Shown here: one piece after another, positions 1 to 11,145 of the stretch
Position numbering within the stretch: position 1 is the stretch's first letter
Layout of the letters: each line of letters begins with the position of its first letter
NCBI GenBank assembly: GCA_022605955.1
Contig: JAKCOZ010000022.1
Location: forward strand, 2,790,001 to 2,854,000
Direction: 5' to 3'
Length of the DNA: 64,000 nt
Source of the DNA: Rallus limicola
Lineage: Eukaryota > Chordata > Aves > Gruiformes > Rallidae
Notes under the pieces: model-generated
The model's input: only the letters and a program-made list of their open reading frames with translations
Told to the model about the DNA's origin: nothing
Database searches by the model: none
Position numbers and translations under genes: made by a program

Positions 1-345
1 AATTATTGCAAATGGTAGAAAAGACTTGCTTCCCTAGGACCTGTCACATCTCCAGACTCACACATGGGAAAAACCACACACGACCCCCACCTGCAGGTTT
101 CTGTGCTGATACCAACCTCTCCAGGATCTGCACTCCTGACTGCCTGCATGGTCTATGGAGCCACCCAGGCCCAAGGCATCTCCCCACCAACCCTCCTTCA
201 CCCCAGCTGCCATGGCCCTGAGCCAAGCTCAGCTGCAGCAAGGTCCATGCCCAGCACTCATGGACACTGACTTGCTCCTTGCACGGGCTGAGCTGGCTAG
301 AACGGAGGGGGCAGAAGGGCAGGGGTTCCTGCAGCCCCCATGCAA
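1..345. other. GC-rich unique stretch, no gene recognised
   Basis: From about 60 to 345 the sequence is clearly richer in C and G than the flanks and contains many CAGCTG, CCCC and AGCCCC words. Several overlapping short frames are open on both strands, which is what GC-rich DNA gives by chance. None of the translations resembles a family I know. It could be the edge of an old transposon or a local GC-rich island; I cannot tell which. Confidence 0.35.
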
Positions 346-2796
346 TAGATTTTATGTTCTTCAAATCTGCCCACACAGGCTTGTTAAACGTGTTCCACCA
401 TTTGTCACTGAGAAAACTAAGGCTTTCTAGCTGAGTTTAAAAAAGATGGAAATTTTCTTGCTACGTAGTTTAACTGGTACAAATGCAGAGCCACAAAAGG
501 AATAAAGGTCAAATGAAAGGACGAACTCAGGCCTTCCTTTTATTTTATAAGTTTGCTCTGGGAGAGGAACACTCAAGCAAGAAAAGGGCAGTAGCAATCA
601 AGGGAGTACATTACGGCTTTCCAACATCTGACATGTCCCCTTTTATTATTTCAAGGAATAAATATCAGGGAAACATGATTTTGAAAGGTTAGCACCGGCT
701 TAATCAAGCATGTTCTTTCCCATTTCCAGAGGGAGCCTGCAGGGATTCATTTTGCAGAGGCTTCTGTATTTTCAGGCCACAGTTCTATCTGAAGAATTTT
801 GCTAGATAACAAATAGAGTTTGGGGCTTTTGGATTTTGTTTTTCTTTAATAGATCAATTTAATTTTATACTACCTGCTTGGCTTATCTGGGCCTGCTAAC
901 AAGAGTCAAACTTTGTCACAATTTTGTCTATAGCAGAATAGCAAAGAAACAAACACAAAGGAATGAGAACAGGGTTTCTACAGATCACCACAGAGCCCTC
1001 TGGGTTTTGGTCCTTTATATTCTTCAAACAATACATCTAATGAATTAAAGTATCTCAACATGCCATTACAGTGAAGCAACATAACTTAATTATGGAAGAT
1101 GCCTAGTGTAGCACAGAGCTCACGAAGCTGTCTGGGTTTTCAACACATGTGGGATCCCATTCACAGATTGCTCAAAGGTTGAAAATTGTGGTGTCTTGGT
1201 CTGAGCTCCTGGGCAACCAGGACAGGCAAGTGAAAAATGCTTTCAAAGGCTGAAATTACATCAAGCCTGTGACCAAACTTGATAAATTCCTGAAAAGATT
1301 CATGTGAATGAGCTGGGATTTTTTTTGTGGTCATTTGATGAAAGGTTTTATTCACAAGATGCCCCTTTCTAGATAAATTTCAGCTTCTACTGTGACAAAA
1401 ATGTCTTACACTGTGACTGTTTCAAATAAGGGCAAAAATCGTGGTTCTACAAAAAGGCAGTGTGGAGCTGGCTATACCATAGCTATTTGGGTAACAGCTA
1501 TTGTACAGCTTTTGGGGTGAAAGAGAATCTCAACACAGAAGTAGAAATAGAATGCTAAAGCCTGCAAAGAAGATAAGGTGAATAAAGAGTATTTTCAGAA
1601 AAATCGTATTTGCTTTGCATATTCAAATATTTCTTGAATATAAATCAGGAACTCTCCATCCCATACAGAATCACATGGTGCTGTACATCAGCGTGAAGTG
1701 CCAGCATTATCCAAGAATATTTTTTCCTTTATGGAGAAGATGAAATTTGTACAAAAGTTTCTCATTTCCAATAAGTATTCATGATGAAAAAATACATTTT
1801 AAGAAATTAATCAGTTAGCAAGAAGGAAGGATTTTATGCCATAGTGTATAGCTGAGTATCATTTCTCTTACGCCCCTTGTCAGGGCTGCAGACAAATGCT
1901 TTGCCATTTTTTGAATTTAGGTGGCTGATTTTCTCATGGTTTGTACAAGCAGCATCTTTCTGTTTATTGATGCAGTTGGTCAGCACTAAACTGATGCAAG
2001 TTAATAGGCTCTTGAAGAGCCCAAGAAGACCTCATTTTCCATGGGAAAATGACTTTAAATTATCCATACAGCACAATTTTCATTCAAGGAACACCTGAGT
2101 TCACATGCAAAGCTCTTCAGTTTGTCCTTTCAGTGAAAACTCTTCAAACAGTTCTTATGAATGATTGGAGAGCAATCACAGAAGTTAATGACTTCTCAAA
2201 GACAGAGAAGACAATTTCTGTGAAGATACTCTGACAATACTGGTTAAAGTAACTGGTTTTCTGCTGTATGGAAACATTTATCTGCCAGCACTTCACATCT
2301 GATAAATCACAACAAAGTTGTGGTGACAGCATTAGAATAAAATGGGGTCCTTCTACTGTTCTCCCCACAGTGACTTGAGAAAGTGTAGGACAAACTGATG
2401 ATGATCTACTCTGTACAAAGTTGGCTATCTGGATGAGAAAAATAAACACTAAGAGAATACTATGAAACAAGGTAGAAACCCAAACCGTGATATTACCAAA
2501 AATCTTACAAAATGTACTTGGTTAAAAGGAGGAAAACCTAGACTTAACTTTCAGAAACAAAAAATTTCACTTTTCAGATTCATAGAAAGTTTTTCTCCAA
2601 GTAACAGAAATAAAAAGTGTTAAGAGTGCATCAGTGAGCCCCAGTGAATGGCCAAGACTCAGGAAATCCAGAGATGGACAGACATCCAGAGAAAGGAAAA
2701 GTCTGCATAACTTTCCTCTCCTAGTACGAGTGCTTTGTTGGAACTCATGTAATTTACCTCTAGAAATAAAATACTACAAAGAAATAGGAAGTCTCT
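346..2796. other. AT-rich noncoding DNA
   Basis: No coding region, RNA gene or recognisable repeat was seen in this interval. It is AT-rich, CpG-poor and free of long simple repeats. The open frames are short and lack recognisable motifs. This fits intron or intergenic DNA. Confidence 0.6.
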
Positions 2797-3053
2797 GTGG
2801 AGACAGGACAAGGGGCAATGGCTGCAAGTTGGAGCCCAGGAAGTTCCACACTGATGCGGGGAAGAACTTTTACACAGTGATGGTGACAGAGCCCTGGGAC
2901 AGGCTGCCCAGGGGGGTGTGGAGTCTCCTTCTCTGGAGATATTCAAGACCCATCTGGACAACAACCTGTGCAGTATGAGATGGGGAGCTGCTTTGGCAGG
3001 GGGTTGGACCAGATGATATCTCGAGGTCCCTTCCAACCCCTACAATTCTGTGA
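2797..3053 (+). mobile_element. CR1 LINE, 3' end fragment
   Basis: A 5'-truncated copy of the avian CR1 non-LTR retrotransposon. The translation from about 2799 reads DRTRGNG, then a stretch with KNFYTV and RLPRG, which is the C-terminal part of CR1 ORF2. After LPRG the frame is lost by what looks like a one-base deletion in the G-run near 2911-2918, and the sense frame resumes in another phase. The 3' untranslated part holds GGGGTTGGACCAGATGAT, then TCCCTTCCAACCCC, and ends ATTCTGTGAT, the typical CR1 terminus. The copy has lost its endonuclease and most of the reverse transcriptase and cannot be active. Confidence 0.93.
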
Positions 3054-3950
3054 TACCAGCCAAATGAGTCAGATAGGCTTCTAGAAAATTAAAAAAAAAA
3101 AATTGGTATATAGACTATCCATCCCCACTATCCCACACTCCTATTTGCCTGGGGCATTATTTACCAATGTTCACATTGTTTCATATCAGTATTGAGACAC
3201 ACTATATTTTACTATCAAAACAACACACTGGGCCATGAGGAATTTCTCACCTTCCCCGGGTTTCAGCCTGTGACTATAGAAAATTATCTAACAATTAGTT
3301 CATTTACTTTGAACCACATCTGTTCCCATAAGGCCATCAGCGTTGAGTGTTTCTTGATTCATGGGCAATTTGGGGAATGCCAATGGATATAAAAGCAAAG
3401 CATTTAGTTTACAGTTAGTTATTTCTTGGAGCAGGCAGCTACTTCCGATTATAAATCTTGAAAACAATCCTGCTGTTAAACAGCTTTGCTTAACCAAAAA
3501 CAACCTTGTACATGGGGTTTAACTGTCTGATTTCAAATGAGATCCTGATAGCCAGGTTTGGTACAGGCAGCTGGATCTCTGACACAAAGGAAGATTCTAA
3601 AATTTCCAAGAAACTCCAAGAAGAGAAGCCAATGAAAAAGCAATGGTTTGAATTCCTCTTTCAAAACAATGTGAGGCACACTCATCTGTATTTTCTAAAT
3701 TTTTGGTAAATAAAATTTCATTCTAATAGTTCAGTCTTACAGATCTTACTGCCCCAGAGGGTTATATCATTAGCCTTTAAAAAGCACAATGGCCATGCTT
3801 TGGCTGATTAACAGCTTTTTAGAGCACCTGCCCAATCCTTTTTGGGTACCTGCTAAATTAAAACATGTAGATTCGGCAGTTCCACACACAGAGTTTAATC
3901 TGGGACAAATTTTCATTCCAGCTACTTGGTACCTAACACAGTAATCATTT
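3054..3950. other. AT-rich noncoding DNA between two CR1 copies
   Basis: No gene or repeat recognised. A short A-run lies near 3090-3101. The open frames here are under 70 codons and look like chance. Confidence 0.55.
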
Positions 3951-4698
3951 CACAGAATCACAAGGTTGGAAAAGTACTTTAAGATCATCGAGTCCAACCA
4001 TTCCTGTTCTATGCTAAACCATATCCCTACGTACCTCATCTACCCTTTTTTAAACACATCCAGGGATGGTGACTCAACCCCCTCCCCTGGGCAGCCTGTT
4101 CCAGGCCCTGACAACCCTTTCAGTGCAAATGTTTTTCCTAACATCTGATCTGACCCTGCCCTGGTGCAGCTTGAGGCCATTCCCCCTTGTCCTATCACCT
4201 GTCCCCTGGCTGAAGAGACCATTGCCCACCTCTCTACACTCTCCTGTCAGGTAGTTGTAGGCAGTGATTAGATCTCCCCTCAGCCTCAACGCCCCCAGCT
4301 CCCTCAGCTGCTCCTCACAGGATTTGCCCTCCAGCCCCTTCCCCAGCCTGGTTGCCCTTCTCTGGACTTGCTCAAGGACCTCAATGTCCTTCTTATGGTG
4401 AGGAGCCCAGAACTGGACACAGCACTTGAGGTGTGGCCACACCAATGCTCAGTACAGGGGCACAACCACCTCTCCAGATCTACTGGCCACACTATTTTTT
4501 ATACAAGCCAGGATGTCATTGGTCTTCCTGGCCACTTGGGCACACTGGTGACTCATATTCAAACAGCAGGCAACCAACACCCCCAGGTCTTTCTCTGCCT
4601 GACAGCTCTCCGGACAGTCCCCTCCAAGCCTGTAGCGCTGCATGGGGTTGTTATGTCCCATGTGCAGGACTCCACACTTGGCCTTGTTGAACCTCACT
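3951..4698 (-). mobile_element. CR1 LINE, 5'-truncated, minus strand
   Basis: The largest CR1 copy in the window, about 750 bases, read on the minus strand. Its 3' end lies at 3951, where the plus strand reads CACAGAATCACAAGGTTGG, the complement of the CR1 terminus. Going towards 4698 it carries the 3' UTR and a C-terminal ORF2 segment. Similarity stops around 4698, just after the segment matching [13 protein letters not shown], which marks the 5' truncation point. Scattered frameshifts and stops show it is an old, inactive copy. The (AC)11 repeat begins about 44 bases beyond its truncated end. Confidence 0.95.
4040..4697 (-). pseudogene. CR1 ORF2 (reverse transcriptase polyprotein) C-terminal remnant
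   Basis: Inside the minus-strand CR1, two overlapping open segments (4449-4697 and 4074-4445) carry the C-terminal end of CR1 ORF2. In order they show a [11 protein letters not shown] segment, AEKDLGVLV, a segment ending [13 protein letters not shown], then [35 protein letters not shown] and WNRLPRG. In intact CR1 elements this region lies downstream of the reverse transcriptase palm. The two segments are in different frames, so at least one indel near 4440-4450 separates them, and the N-terminal endonuclease and catalytic part are absent. Confidence 0.9.
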
Positions 4699-4741
4699 TA
4701 ACTATCAGGTGACATCACAGAGTAATTTACATATATGTCAT

Positions 4742-4763
4742 ACACACACACACACACACACAC
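4742..4763. repeat. (AC)11 microsatellite
   Basis: Eleven uninterrupted AC dinucleotides are followed by a short C-run. A pure array of this length is likely to vary between individuals. Confidence 0.97.
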
Positions 4764-7700
4764 CCCCAACCTATAGGAAAAGTGGTTCAGAAAAAGGATT
4801 ACAGGTGGTTGGAGACATTATTCTGTGTTTAAATTTTATACCTTATCCAGTACAGATACTGTGCAAGGAATTCCTGCAATAACAAACTACTTACAGCTCG
4901 TGCTCTAACAAAATTTGCAAAAGGATTTTCATACAGTTTTTACCATTAGAAGCTTCAGGCAACACCTTTTTAAGGCAAGACTGTCCAAACTTACTAATCC
5001 TGTAAGCAGAATCTTCAAAACTTTACTTACCCACAATAACATTTCAATATGCTATGGCCAAGATCCAAGCATTAAATCCAGGATCAGTAACAATTTATCA
5101 TCTCGTGGCAGCTGAATCAAGTTAAATAGGCTGATGACTTACAGTATGTATTACATGCATGCATTAATGCCATACACTATGTAGAAAGATATGCATAACT
5201 AAATATCAATACCAATGCCTTAAGACATCATCTCCTTATCTGAAAACATTTGTTCTCAATTGAATGGTAAAAAAACTTCTCACTTGTGTTGGGATGAGAA
5301 GCCAGAAAACCATTAACTAGAGTCATTTCCATATATCTACACTTAACAAGTAGAAATGAAGGCAACAAACATCCTCCCCCTCCACCCCCTATCACCAAAT
5401 GGTGAGTACAAGATATTAAGCAAATAAAAGAAATAACAAAGCTGATTTAATTTTTTTTACTGTGCACTTGTAACTGCACGCTTTGACTGGACTCTTGGGC
5501 TAGCTGCCTCTGTGCACCTAGTCTGCTTCAGCAGCACTGGGCTGAGGAGACACACCCAACAGCAAGAGGACAATCATACAGGTGGATGGGAAGGAAATCT
5601 TTTAAGAGGAAGGGTAAATGGAGTTCAAAGAGCCATCCAGAGACGTTTTCCATGGCAACAGAAGATTTGTGGGATGTATTCAGAGGAAGATTAACAAGAC
5701 AAGAGATTCAAGATTTTTGACTTCTGGAAGCCATGTATATTTTGGCTCCCCAGGTGGGTTGAGTGCAAACCTGACCCACCTGCTTTTGGAAGGCAAAGTC
5801 ACAAAACCATTGTAATTATCCAAAGTACACATGCTGCTTTTAAATTCTTCTAGAAGGAAGTGTTTCAAAATACTCAGCATGCTCTCTTGCTTTTATGTAC
5901 AATCAGCAGATCTGAAGAAGACAGAGTACTCAAGGGAAATACCGTTTATGTTTATCCTCTATATTCTCCTCCTTAGGCATCCTCTTCAGCTTCTGCACAA
6001 AGCTACAGCTGCTTTTCTGTTATGCTAAGCAGAATTACATGCTTTCTCAAAGGGAGTGATCAGACCATCAGTCTAGCAATGAACATCCTTTTCCATTGTA
6101 CATTTAACAGTAGCGGGTCAGAAGCAAATGTAGATATTAACTTTCTGGTATGTACTATCTATAGCAGCACTTACATATCCCACCCTAGCTCAAGCCAAGA
6201 GGGTGGCTAACTTCTTATCTTAGAATTAATTCAACTGAAAAGTACATAGCCCAGAATACACCAACAATGGACAGTGTTTCACTGGTGTTCATTGCAGAGG
6301 GTTTGAATTATCATGGCTGAAATCACAAAACAACACATTGGTGTTAAAGGAGTTACAAAGTCTCCAGTACTGGGAGCTGCTGCATCCATACCAGGAACAT
6401 AGGAAGAATGTGGAGTGAGCAAGAGAACCGAGCTGAGCTGTAGGCAGGTTAAATATGCTAACCAGATAAGAGCACGAGCATTTAATGTTGCATTCTCTGA
6501 TGGTGGTAATAGAACAGAGATATGCAGGCAAAAATCTCTGCTGCTCCTACTTTTTCTGACTCTACCCACACTGTTCCACACCTTTGACTTAAATCTAAAT
6601 TTTCTTTTTGACATTCTGTTTAAAGATTCATCAACTTATTTAGATGCAAGTATATCACACATCAATAGATTTGCCAAGCATTATTCCAATAGGCAAGTAA
6701 TATTCCAGGCAGAAAAGCTTTTCCAACAATATATTCAAGTTTTTATATGGTCAGAAAAACTATTTCTTCTACAAAAGAGCTTAGCTCAGGTTACATTTCT
6801 TAGTTAGGCAGAGATAAAACACTTTTCATTAGTGTTCTGATTTACAGTAAATATCAGAGGGAAAACATAACCTCAAGAAAAAATGTTCAAAAATGCTACC
6901 TGTAGGTCCTTACAAGGCATGGTAATCCTTTCTAGAAATTATTGCAGATTTGAAAGTCAGGACAGACACAATACATACTGCACTGCTACAGCAAATGGAG
7001 TATCTCATTTCCAGCCACAAAAAAACCCCTATGTTTGTACAATATTACATTCAGTATTGGGTGAAGAGGACTGAAGGACTTCCTTAACCCACACAATATC
7101 TTTGTATTTTGAAGAGGGAGACATAATAACCCTTGTACTGCATACAAACAAGTAACAAAACATATGGTTTGATGGGTTTAATACCAGAAATTTTTTATTA
7201 GTTGAATTTGATAACACTATGTGTATAGCTGTTCCCTAGATAGGTACACCACCACACAATCAATTGCCTCTACAGATTGCTATGAAAGTATAAAAATAAG
7301 CCTCAGAGGTTTTCTAACCTAAGTTGGAAACATGAAAGATTTTTAACTAATCTCAGTAGAGACTACAAGAGGCTTCTTCAGGTGTCCATAATGCAACTGA
7401 ATTGTAAATAACCTCACATCTGCATTCAATGGGAGCTCATGGTGCTCTGCAGCCTCCAAAGGTGGGTATGCTCATACAAAAAGGAGCACCTGCAGGGATG
7501 TGTGAGCTCAGCCATGCCCAGTTTAAACGTTTATGCTACTCCATGTGTCCTCAGAAAAGTATTTAAGCACTCAGTTAACTGAAATACATTATCTACCAAT
7601 ATAAAAGGGGGTTACTTGCTCATTTTCTTTAATAGAACTGTGCAAAGGAATTTGGATGCCAATCCTTTGGATTTCTTTGGAAAAAAAGAAACCAACAAAA

Positions 7701-9850
7701 AGCCTTTTGTGTAGGACAGATAACAAACACCACCTGTTCTTACAAGTTAAGTGCCTTCAGTTCCACACATAAAAGATGAGTACTTATTACATTTCAGGGA
7801 CCTTATGTAACAAAGCTTGTTAAGAAAGTTGCAATTGCAGCTTAGATTTCAGTGTAATAGGCACAGGGGATTGTGCTTTGCCTTTAACTAGTACATCTTG
7901 ATTTGTGTCCATTTGCGTCCCCCAGTGCTTTATCCTAAAATAGCAATTTCAAGTTTACAGATTCCAAGACTGTTCTTCTTTTTGCAGGACCATAAGAAAT
8001 AACCCATGGACCTTCTGGTGTCCAAAAACCAGTCTGTAAAATAGTGAGACCTGAAGCATCATCCATGCCATTTCCATCTGATCTTCCTATTCACAGCAGG
8101 TGTAACCTTTCACTATGATTAAACACCTTATTAAAATAAGCATTTTCGGATTGATCCTCAAACTTTACACAGCTTACTCTGACACGATGTACTACTGAAA
8201 AGATAAAGCTGTGACCTGATTGTTTTTTGCAATATACTCTACCAAAACTCCTGGAACATGGGTAAAATGTGGAAGAAGAAGATAGGAAGAGTTCACTGCA
8301 CAGCTCTCGCTTAGGCAGTTCTGGCACTTCTTTCGATGAATCATAATTCTCTATAAAGAAGTGGTATGACTTCAAGTTTGCCAGCTGATGATATTTCATG
8401 CTACCTTAACAGATAATTAAAAGATGATGAATAATGAAATGGAACTGTATCTCCCTGTTCTGTGCAAGGAAGATGGATCTGTGGAGCAAGCAGGGATTGT
8501 CCTATGTGTAGGAGCAGGTACTGCACATTTTGGGAAGAAAGGTGGTAATTTTTCTAATCCCTCCTAAAAAAGGCAGTCTTCCTGCACAGTGTGTATAAAA
8601 CATTATAAAAGAAAATACAAATTAAATGTAAAACTATGCCATATATTTTGACATGCTCCATTCCACATAAAGCAGAATCACTCCCTGTTGTGAGCTTTTC
8701 ACAAGAGTTACCTGGCTGGATGGAAGAAGATCCATGATTCTTCTCAGTGGACAGACATTTATTGCTACAATTGCAGGTCTGTCAGTTCATTAGAAGTCTC
8801 AGAGAAATGAGCATAAACAAGCTTATCTAGAGAGAAGTTCCATTCCGATCCTTCCTGATTTCTATGTGATTAGATTTGGTTGCCTGAGTTCAGGACAGGA
8901 GTAGGTACTAAGAACAGAAGTGTCACTATACAAATAATAAATGACCAGGTTTACATGCCCAAATACACGCTGCAGGGAATGGCTCAACATCCCCCAACAT
9001 GCAGCTTTTTCCAATACTCAGCTTTCCTGGCATGGACTTCAAAATCACTGGCAAGGAATTAAGAATCCCTAAGCTACTGCAAAGGACCTAGGATAACAGC
9101 AATGGAGGAGAGGAGTAAGTCCCATCTTCTGAATAGTGAACAGTTCCATAGCATTAGCCTGGACAAGAAGAGTAGATGTTAGACAGCACCACCAGAGAGG
9201 AGGAGTCAGACATGCATGTATGGACCCATGGGCTGAGCTTCCTGCTCCCAGCAGACACCTTGCTAGGAATCCCACAAGTAAACATGTCACCTACAACACT
9301 GCCTCTGAAAGCCATTTCTGGTGACAGCTCAGCTATTTCCAGCACATCCTATACCAGTTCTGCTGTCCAGAGTTGACACAGTCCTAGAGACAAACATCCA
9401 GCATATTGGAGACATCATTAGAAACAGATGAGTAATGCAAAACTAATTAACTCCCTCATGGATAGCAGCAGATAGTTGCTTTCACTGTTTGTGGATCATG
9501 CATCATTAACAAATATTTGGAAAAACACCAGTTCCCAAGAAAAATATTAGGTATGAAAATTTTACCCAATTTTAAATTAAACACCTTCATTTGAAAACAT
9601 AAAATCCTCTGTCACTTGAATTCATACTCTCAGAAAAGAAAAGGAATCACAGGGCACAGTGTGACAGGTGACTGGACACAAATCACCAACAGTTAAGGAA
9701 TACCATTTACAAAAGACCGTTTTCTTAATCATCCTTACTATTAACCAAATACGAAGAATAACATTTATTCTCAGTAAAATCAGTGAGGGCCAATAAAGGT
9801 TTAACTCACTAAATTACAGCGATAATTATCCATTATTCCTGGTACTGTAC
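4764..9850. other. AT-rich noncoding DNA, about 5 kb
   Basis: No gene, RNA gene or clear transposon was recognised. The longest open frames (6415-6807 plus, 130 codons; 8091-8399 minus, 102 codons) show no known motif and use codons without evident bias. Small features include an alternating ATGCATGCATTAATGCC word near 5156-5171. The sequence fits a large intron or gene desert. Confidence 0.55.
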
Positions 9851-9927
9851 CTTAGCAGCAATAACCTGTCTTGCTCCAGCCTGTGTTTGCACAATGACTG
9901 CAACATCAAAAGGAACTGGCACAAAAG
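9851..9927 (-). other. Candidate internal exon (unconfirmed)
   Basis: On the minus strand a 77-base segment is bounded upstream by TTTTGTTGCAG, which has the form of a splice acceptor, and downstream by AAG followed by GTACAGT, a plausible donor. The frame reads FVPVPFDVAVIVQ and then TQAGARQVIAAK without a stop. The composition looks more protein-like than neighbouring frames. The frame also stays open through both flanks (minus 9833-10090), so openness alone proves nothing. I do not recognise the protein. Splice-like words are common by chance, so this is only a candidate. Confidence 0.22.
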
Positions 9928-10809
9928 CTGCAACAAAACAGCTATCAATTTTCAAAGATCTAACAAGTTTCCTTTCTAGCAGGGAGCACAGCCTTAGAAT
10001 AGCCAAGTGCAATGCGTTTCCTTGTAAATCTTCCATCCTGGAACATTTATCTATCCCCAGCAATACATAGAATAATTTAGCCCAAGCCATGCTACAAACC
10101 TACACCTCATGAAATGTCCTGAAACCATCCATACAGAAATAGTTTCTATCCTCTTTTCAAAGTGACCATGAGTCCTACCAGACATGGATGATAATGTGTT
10201 GCCATCCACAGCCATAATACAAGATAAAACTACTCATTCAATCTCAGTGTATCAAATGATAACACATAGTCTGATTGCAGAATAAAAATTGAGCTGAAAA
10301 AGCTCTAAGTTCTCTTGCTGTGTGATTAAAAGAATTCAAACCTGCAAAATATACTGTACATAGAATTATGTACACTGGAAGACTTCTACACACTGTGTGG
10401 TTCATCCCTCTCCAGGGGATGAAGCAGTACATTTTCCTTTGATTTTTTTTTGCCCCATCTCTTAAAGGGGTTAAATTTATGATTATACAGTCACTCCACA
10501 GAAACAAGGCACACTAACATTTTCTTGCTTACTATGAAAATATCAAACAGCTTGTGGTGATCAGCTAAAATATTCAATTTGTTTTTCTTACAATACCTAA
10601 GCCCCCAAGAAGAACAGATTTTATGGAGCATTCATGGGCAAAATTCAACACAAAGCACAGAACTAAGTATAAATAAAACCACTAAAATAATGTACAGAAA
10701 TAAGGATATATGGAGAAGTACTGTATACTCATAGGGAAGAACTCAAAATATTATTTGAAAAAGGGACTACCAATCAAACTGAGAGGTCACCTCAGCAATG
10801 ATATCTATC
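9928..10809. other. Noncoding DNA
   Basis: Nothing recognisable apart from AT-rich unique sequence and a run of eight T at about 10443-10450. Confidence 0.5.
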
Positions 10810-11145
10810 CACAGAATCACAGAATCATTTAGGTTGGAAAAGACCTTTAAGATCATTGAGTCCAACTGTAAACCAAACACTGCCAAGCCCACCGCTAAAC
10901 CATGGTCCTAAGCACCACACCCACATGCCTTTTAAATACTCCTGGGGATCGTGACTTCACCACTTCCCTGGGCAGCCTCTTGCAATGCTCAGCAACCCTT
11001 TCCATGAAGAAATTTTCCTACTATCTGATCTAAACCTCCCCTGGCGCAGCTTCAGGACATTTCCTCTTGTTCTATCACTTCGTACATAGGAGAAGAAATC
11101 AACACCCAGCCAGCTACAACCTCCTTTCAGGTAGTTGTAGATAGC
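10810..11145 (-). mobile_element. CR1 LINE, 3' end fragment, minus strand
   Basis: The plus strand opens with CACAGAATCACAGAATCA, the complement of two copies of the CR1 terminal octamer, followed by AGGTTGGAAAAGACCTTTAA. Read on the minus strand, the element holds a piece of ORF2 with the motif DRTRGN followed by [10 protein letters not shown], then the 3' UTR. Similarity begins near 11145 on the minus strand with the codons for a YNYLK segment. The frame is broken after about RKISS. This copy keeps a near-consensus 3' end, so it may be younger than the plus-strand copy at 45040-45715. Confidence 0.94.

Noticed and set aside
4742..4763. (AC)11 considered as a tail of the adjacent CR1
   Set aside because: CR1 elements end in octamer repeats at their 3' end, and this side is the truncated 5' end. 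It is an independent microsatellite.
8091..8399. 102-codon minus-strand open frame
   Set aside because: The translation is low in motifs and serine-rich, and no family could be recognised.
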